From NCBI RefSeq assembly GCF_027923225.1, contig NZ_BSDI01000007.1, positions 620,001 to 684,000 of the forward strand: DNA of 64,000 nucleotides, written 5' to 3'. The translations under genes were made by a program, and so were the position numbers. This document shows, one piece after another, positions 59,427 through 64,000 of this stretch (position 1 is the first letter of the stretch; each line of letters starts with the position of its first letter). Source of the DNA: Phytohabitans aurantiacus (lineage in GTDB: Bacteria; Actinomycetota; Actinomycetes; Mycobacteriales; Micromonosporaceae). Under the pieces are notes generated by a model. It was not told where the DNA came from. It ran no database searches and saw nothing but the letters and a program-made list of their open reading frames with translations.

Positions 59427-60659
59427 TCACGGTGCGCAGGTCCAGACCACGGGCTGGATGACGCCCTTGGCGTCATCGGCCTGGCCGGCGACGATACGGC
59501 CATCTTCGCTCACCGTGGACGCGATGTTGGCCGTGGACGAGTGGTGGTTGTTCAGGTCCGGCAACGTGATCATGCCGTTGCCGGTGGACAGCGCACCCTG
59601 GCCCTTCTCGGTCGAGCCGACCAGCCACCCGGAGCCGTTGGCGTCGCTCGGACTCATCGACACGGCCGGCAGCCTGGTGTACTGGCCGGTGGTCAGGTCG
59701 AGCCGCACGGGCGTGACGCGGCGGTCCGATCCACCCTTGACGAAGGTCTCGTCGCTGGACACCACCCCGTAGGCGACGTTCCGCTGGATCGAGTACGGCC
59801 GGAAGTACTCGCCTTCCGACGGCTTGGGCAGTGTGCGCCCCTTCCCGTCGGGGCCCCACAGGTACGCCTGGGGCGTCCTCTTTCCCGTGGAGCGCAGGAG
59901 CGCCAGCACGCTGCCGTCCTCGCCGACGGCGACCACGTTGCCGGTCCACCCGGAGGGCATCGGCAGGTACGTGGCGGGGGCCGTGGCGGAGCGCCAGACC
60001 ACCGGCACCGAGTCCGGGGTGCCGCCGCCCTGGCCGACGATCACGCCGGCCTCGTTGATGGCGATCGCCTCGCCCGTCCTGACACCCGCCAGCCTGCTCA
60101 CCTTTCCGTCGCGGTAGACGTACGGCACCGGCCCGGCGTCGCTCCACCCGGATCCGACCGCGACACCGGCGGTGTTGGCGTCTCGAAGCGACTGGTCGTC
60201 GCCCGGCACGTCGACGGTGCGAGTGGTGCCGTTGTCCCAGATCACCACCGGGTACCTGCCCTTGTGCCCCTTGGGATACGCCCGGCCCAGCAGCAACCGG
60301 CCGGTCGGGTCCGCACCGGTGACCAGGGCCATCGGGTGACCGCCCGGAATGGGCAGCCGCGAGACCGTACAGGACGTGGGAGGGGTCACGGCCGGCGACT
60401 CGGTCGGTGGCGGCGGCGTCGCGGCGATCGAGCCGCCCACCGCCGGCTCCTCGCGGCTCAGCGCGTCCGTCACCAGCGGCACGCTGGCGACCGCCACCGC
60501 GGTGACCGCCGCGCAGGCACCCATCCGGGTCCAGCGCCTGATCAGGCGCCGGCGCCGCCCATCGCTGACGGCCCGGGACACGTCGACCTTGGAGGCCGTC
60601 GTGGGCTCCACATCGAGGACTCGCAGCACCGCGACCCCGTAGCGCTCCTCAGACTCCAC
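59427..60659 (-). CDS. Membrane-anchored beta-propeller protein paired with a sigma factor
   Basis: This 410-residue protein has a cytoplasmic N-terminus of about 45 basic residues (DGRRRRLIRRWTRM), one transmembrane helix (about 47-66) and a Pro/Thr spacer. An extracytoplasmic domain of about 300 residues follows with HAF-like or propeller repeats (AIAINEAGVIVGQG, NVVAVGEDGSVLALL, ASTVSEDGRIVAGQ). It starts 6 bases after the sigma-factor stop. By position it is a candidate anti-sigma or sensor, but it lacks a recognisable zinc-binding anti-sigma domain, so this role is inferred only. Confidence 0.8.
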   Translation of the reverse strand: MESEERYGVAVLRVLDVEPTTASKVDVSRAVSDGRRRRLIRRWTRMGACAAVTAVAVASVPLVTDALSREEPAVGGSIAATPPPPTESPAVTPPTSCTVSRLPIPGGHPMALVTGADPTGRLLLGRAYPKGHKGRYPVVIWDNGTTRTVDVPGDDQSLRDANTAGVAVGSGWSDAGPVPYVYRDGKVSRLAGVRTGEAIAINEAGVIVGQGGGTPDSVPVVWRSATAPATYLPMPSGWTGNVVAVGEDGSVLALLRSTGKRTPQAYLWGPDGKGRTLPKPSEGEYFRPYSIQRNVAYGVVSSDETFVKGGSDRRVTPVRLDLTTGQYTRLPAVSMSPSDANGSGWLVGSTEKGQGALSTGNGMITLPDLNNHHSSTANIASTVSEDGRIVAGQADDAKGVIQPVVWTCAP

Positions 60660-60665
60660 CGACCC

Positions 60666-61175
60666 TCACTCCGTCCATGCCAGTGCGTTCGACCGATCAC
60701 CCAACACCTGCCGCAAGGTCGCCAACCCGTGGTGGGTCTGGCTCTTGACGGTGCCCTCGGAACAGCCCAGGATCTCGCTCACCTCGGCGACCCGCAGGTC
60801 ATACAGGAACCTCAGGACCAGCACCGCCTGCTGGCGGGCTGGGAGCCCCGAGAGGGCGGCCCGCACGGCGGTGCGGTCGTCCACACCCATGTCGGCCGTG
60901 TTCGGACGGTCGGGCGCGCTCGCGAACAGCCGCACCCGGGACCATGCCAGGCGCTTCTCGTCCACGAACGTGCGCACCAGGATGGTGCGCGCGTAGGCGT
61001 CGAGGTTCGTCGCCGCCCGCGCCTTGTCCCAGTGCACGTAAAGCTTCGTGATCGCGTCCTGGACGATGTCGTCGGCGCGGTGCTCGTCGCCGCACAACAG
61101 GCACGCCAGCCTACGCAGCGCGGGCAGCCGCGCCGTGACGTACTCGACGTACTCCTGCTCCCAGGCGTCCTTCAT
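60666..61175 (-). CDS. SigE-family ECF RNA polymerase sigma factor
   Basis: This 169-residue sigma factor has region 2 (CGDEHRADDIVQDAITKLY, HWDKA) and region 4 with a helix-turn-helix (LRVAEVSEILGCSEGTVKSQ). It is of the small actinobacterial SigE family (160-180 residues). The strong ribosome site GGGAGGGAA sits 6 bases before ATG 61175. The membrane-anchored protein directly downstream is the likely regulator or signal partner. It diverges from the HEAT-like gene at 61252. Confidence 0.94.
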   Translation of the reverse strand: MKDAWEQEYVEYVTARLPALRRLACLLCGDEHRADDIVQDAITKLYVHWDKARAATNLDAYARTILVRTFVDEKRLAWSRVRLFASAPDRPNTADMGVDDRTAVRAALSGLPARQQAVLVLRFLYDLRVAEVSEILGCSEGTVKSQTHHGLATLRQVLGDRSNALAWTE

Positions 61176-61251
61176 CGAAAGTTCCCTCCCGCGAGGTTCC
61201 CATCTCAGACGGGGTCACCGGCCGGATCGGTTGTATGGGATCTTCACGGGA

Positions 61252-62376
61252 ATGGACGCCACACAGTTCACCACGCTGTTTCACGCTTATGGTCGCGCCA
61301 CCGATACTCCCGGTCACCTGGCGGCTCTGGTGGGTGACGACACCGTCGCCAGGAGCGCGGCCTTGGAGCACCTGTGGTCGGCCGTGATCCACCAGGGTAC
61401 GCCGTGGACCGCGACGCCACCGGTGGCCGTGGCGGTCGCCGCGCTGGTACACGATCCCCGCCTCACCGACGCGGACCTGCGCGCCAACCTGCTCGGTTTT
61501 CTCGCCGCCGTCGCCAAGGCGGGCCGGTCGGCCGACGACCTCGACGATCTCGCCGCGCCGGACGGCTTCGACGTGGACGCCGCCCTGGCCGCTGTGCTCG
61601 GCACCGACGCCGAAGACGAGATCTGGGCCGACGAGGTGCTGGGCCAGGCCCTGTACGCCCGCGCGCTGCTGGGCTGCCACGCGGTCGTCCCGACGCTGCT
61701 CGGCGCCGCCACGTCGGCGCTGTCCGACCCCGAGCCGGCGGTCCGCACGGCGGCCGCGCACGCGGTCGGCGCCTGCCTCGCCGTCTCGACCGAGGCGGCG
61801 GCGCTCGCGGAGCGCCTTCACGCACTCGCAGCGACGGCCGGTCCTGACGAAAGAGCCGCTCTGGTACTGGCCATCGGCGAACTCGGACTCGACACGAGCG
61901 GCTACCTCGACGACCCGCATCCGGGTGTACGTGCCTGCGCCGCGCTGGCACCCGCACTGGCCGACGACCCGGCCGCCACCGGCGAAATCCTCGCCGCCCT
62001 CGCCGATCCCGCCGCCACCGACACCTGGTTCACGCACCGCCCGCCACAACTGCGTACCCGGACCCGGTTCACGCTCGTCGCCGCCGCCATCGCCCGCGTC
62101 GACGACCCCGATCGGCTGCTGCCGGTGGCACTGGCCATCGCCCCGATCGCCAGCCGCTACACGATCAGCGAGGAATGGGGGCCGCTGCTGCGCGCCCTCT
62201 TCGCCGGCCGCGCCTCCGGCCCTCTCACCGAGCCCCAGCGGCGGTACCTGGGCGCGCTCGTGGCCAACGCCGACCTGTGGGATCCCAGCCACGGCAACGC
62301 CCGCGTGCTCTTCCGCGAGACCGGCCTCCCGTACGACCGCGCCACCTGCGAGACCCTGGCTCGCGAGCCCGCCTAG
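61252..62376 (+). CDS. HEAT-repeat-like protein of unknown function
   Basis: This 374-residue Ala/Leu-rich helical protein has repeated helix pairs resembling HEAT/armadillo units (EPAVRTAAAHAVGACLAV, HPGVRACAALAPALADDP). It has no signal peptide or membrane segment. Such proteins bind other proteins, but no partner is indicated. ATG 61252 begins the repeat-containing region; the frame is open upstream over the sigma-factor gene, which is antisense shadow. It is followed by the convergent WD40 gene after 16 bases. Confidence 0.8.
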   Translation: MDATQFTTLFHAYGRATDTPGHLAALVGDDTVARSAALEHLWSAVIHQGTPWTATPPVAVAVAALVHDPRLTDADLRANLLGFLAAVAKAGRSADDLDDLAAPDGFDVDAALAAVLGTDAEDEIWADEVLGQALYARALLGCHAVVPTLLGAATSALSDPEPAVRTAAAHAVGACLAVSTEAAALAERLHALAATAGPDERAALVLAIGELGLDTSGYLDDPHPGVRACAALAPALADDPAATGEILAALADPAATDTWFTHRPPQLRTRTRFTLVAAAIARVDDPDRLLPVALAIAPIASRYTISEEWGPLLRALFAGRASGPLTEPQRRYLGALVANADLWDPSHGNARVLFRETGLPYDRATCETLAREPA

Positions 62377-62392
62377 GCGTCCTGCCGGACCG

Positions 62393-63973
62393 CTATCCGG
62401 GCAACTGCCACAGCCGCACGGTGCCGTCGCGGCTGCCGCTGGCGAGCGTCTGCCCGTCCGGCGAGAACGCGACGCACATCGTGTTGTCGGTGTGGCCGTC
62501 GAACACGGTCTCCGGCCCGTCCGGCGCCGCCCACAGATGTACCTTCCGGTCGAATCCGCTGGCGAAGGCCACATGCCGGCCGTCCGGGCTGAACTCCGCC
62601 TCGTACAGGTCCGGGCCCTCACCGGGCGTCGACAGGTACGTGAGGGTGGGCGGGTTGGCCGCCACGCTCCAGAGCCGGACCGCGCCGTCGCTGCCGGCGG
62701 TCAGGACGCGGGAGCCGTCGCTTGGGTCGAAGGCGACGCTGTACACCCGCGGGACGGAGCCGTTCTGGTAGGCGGATATCCGGGCGACCTCCTTGCCGGC
62801 GGCCAGGTCCCACAGGAGCAGGTCGCCTTCGCTGCCCACCGCGAGCAGCTTGCCGCTCGGGTCGTACGCGACCGCGTCGTCGTCGGCGTCGTTGTTCTGC
62901 AGGATCGTGGTGGCGGTGCTCTTCTCGAGGTCGTACAGCGTGACCTGGGGGCCGGCGATGGCGAGCGTCCGGCCGTCGGGACTGAGCGCGAGCTGGCCGG
63001 TGCCGCGCTCCACCAGCGTCGCCAGGTGTTCCCCGGTCGCGACCCGCCACCGGTGGACGCCGCCGCTGTAGCTGCTGGTGAAGACCTCGTCGCTGTCCCG
63101 GTCGAAGGCGACCTCGGTCTCGCTGGACGTGGTGCCGCCGAGCGTCGCGATCTTGCGCCCGGTCGCCGTTTCCCACAGCTCCACGCGGTACGGGCCCCAC
63201 CACGCCCTCGTGGCCGTCACGATCGCGACGACCTTCCCGTCGGGGCTGTACCGCACCCGCGCCACGGGTCCGCCGGCGTCGATGACCCGGCTGGCGAACG
63301 CGGGTGTGGCCTGGATCGCGACGATCACGCCCGCGACGGCCACCACCAGCGCCGCGCCCGCCGCCACCAGCGCCCGCGGTCGCGACAGTGGCCGGCCCGG
63401 CTCGCCAGCGGGCCGGCTCGGCACCGTGGCCAGCGCCACCCCGAGCCCGAGCGCCGCGGCCACGGTCAGCCAGCCGGTGGTCGGCGGCACGAGCGCGGGC
63501 CAGCCGGCGAGGTGCTGCCAGCGGTCCCAGCCGTACGCCAGGACGTTGGCGACGGCGGCGGCGCCCAGGACCAGCGGGGCGTGCCGCCGCCAGCCGGGCA
63601 GCGGGTGCCGGCGGGCGCACAGGAGGCCGGCGACCACGGCCAGGATCGCGGCCAGGGCGTCGACCGGAGACACCTCAAGGGGGCGCCAGTCGTACACGTT
63701 TCCCACGAGACCGGCGAACGGGTTGGTGCCGTGGCCGGTGTCGACAAGCGCGGGCCGGGCGAGCAGCAGCAGCGTCAAGGGCAGCAGCGCCCACCACGCC
63801 CGGCGGCCGCCGGTGCCCGCCTGGAGCAGGCCGCCCGCCAGCGCGACGAACCCGACGCCGGTGGCGAGCAGGTCGATCCGGACGGCCCCGGCGGCGTGCG
63901 CGGCGACGGCGGCCGCGAAGCCCACCACGGCCACCACCCCGGCGATCCGAACCGGCACATGCGGCGTCCGCAC
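62393..63973 (-). CDS. Membrane protein with N-terminal helices and C-terminal WD40 propeller
   Basis: This protein of about 526 residues has six to seven transmembrane helices in the first 230 residues and then a WD40 beta-propeller. Repeats are visible as GPVARVRYSPDGKVVAIV, PDGRTLAIAG, DPSGKLLAVGSEGDLLLWDL and FSPDGQTLASGSRDGTVRLW. I give GTG 63973 as the start, but the frame stays open to the window edge and encodes a repeated HDEPV there, so the true start may lie beyond base 64000. Function is unknown; such proteins are scaffolds or sensors. Confidence 0.82.
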   Translation of the reverse strand: MRTPHVPVRIAGVVAVVGFAAAVAAHAAGAVRIDLLATGVGFVALAGGLLQAGTGGRRAWWALLPLTLLLLARPALVDTGHGTNPFAGLVGNVYDWRPLEVSPVDALAAILAVVAGLLCARRHPLPGWRRHAPLVLGAAAVANVLAYGWDRWQHLAGWPALVPPTTGWLTVAAALGLGVALATVPSRPAGEPGRPLSRPRALVAAGAALVVAVAGVIVAIQATPAFASRVIDAGGPVARVRYSPDGKVVAIVTATRAWWGPYRVELWETATGRKIATLGGTTSSETEVAFDRDSDEVFTSSYSGGVHRWRVATGEHLATLVERGTGQLALSPDGRTLAIAGPQVTLYDLEKSTATTILQNNDADDDAVAYDPSGKLLAVGSEGDLLLWDLAAGKEVARISAYQNGSVPRVYSVAFDPSDGSRVLTAGSDGAVRLWSVAANPPTLTYLSTPGEGPDLYEAEFSPDGRHVAFASGFDRKVHLWAAPDGPETVFDGHTDNTMCVAFSPDGQTLASGSRDGTVRLWQLPG

Positions 63974-64000
63974 CGGCTCATCGTGTACTGGCTCATCGTG

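Overview
The window is high-GC DNA (mostly about 70% GC by eye) with many GTG starts, overlapping ATGA/GTGA gene junctions, SigE-family sigma factor, large secreted proteins and an NRPS cluster. This points to a filamentous actinomycete, most plausibly Micromonosporaceae-like, although the genus cannot be fixed from the sequence alone. I found no rRNA, tRNA, CRISPR array, insertion sequence or replication origin.

Layout. (1) 1-3841: a response regulator (cut by the window edge), a histidine kinase and an MMPL exporter form a minus-strand operon. (2) 3958-16576: mixed chromosomal genes, namely a P-loop kinase-like protein, a Ser/Thr kinase with a GVS minisatellite, a secreted FN3 protein, a nucleotidyltransferase, a membrane protein, a beta-lactamase-fold hydrolase, a secreted variant metzincin, and an alpha/beta hydrolase divergent from an AraC regulator. 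Two decayed genes lie here: an AbiEi-antitoxin-like remnant (7130-7360) and a metallo-beta-lactamase-fold gene that has lost its catalytic middle (14281-14741). (3) 17274-22602: a visibly lower-GC island. A CRP/FNR-type regulator, a class III cyclase-like protein, a P-loop NTPase with a helical C-terminus and an SPFH-like coiled-coil protein are translationally coupled on the minus strand, and they converge on a Pycsar-type (PycTM-like) membrane effector. This is the best candidate for an undescribed, probably defensive or signalling, system. (4) 22609-38577: a nucleoside hydrolase and a fumarylacetoacetase-family enzyme diverge from a TetR regulator. The TetR gene leads a tightly coupled operon of a GH3 glycosidase, an oligopeptide-type ABC importer, three formylglycine sulfatases and the formylglycine-generating enzyme that activates them. 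This looks like a locus for uptake and breakdown of a sulfated glycoside. (5) 38578-57441: an AT-rich promoter region with a LacI-like palindrome, then a biosynthetic operon: sugar-phosphate isomerase, sugar O-methyltransferase, free condensation domain, glycosyltransferase, HAD phosphatase, three NRPS proteins, an acyl-AMP ligase and a free carrier protein. One NRPS protein ends in a thioesterase with a cysteine nucleophile that is fused to an MFS exporter. A-domain pockets read as Ser (clear), Gly (clear) and a probable basic residue (uncertain). (6) 57442-64000: an AraC regulator divergent from a PhyH-type dioxygenase and a small unknown protein, a sigma factor with its membrane-anchored partner, a HEAT-like protein and a membrane WD40 protein.

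In working terms, the window combines a stress/signalling pair with export, a nucleotide-signalling island, a sulfated-sugar catabolic operon, and a small glycosylated or methylated peptide biosynthetic cluster with built-in product release and export.
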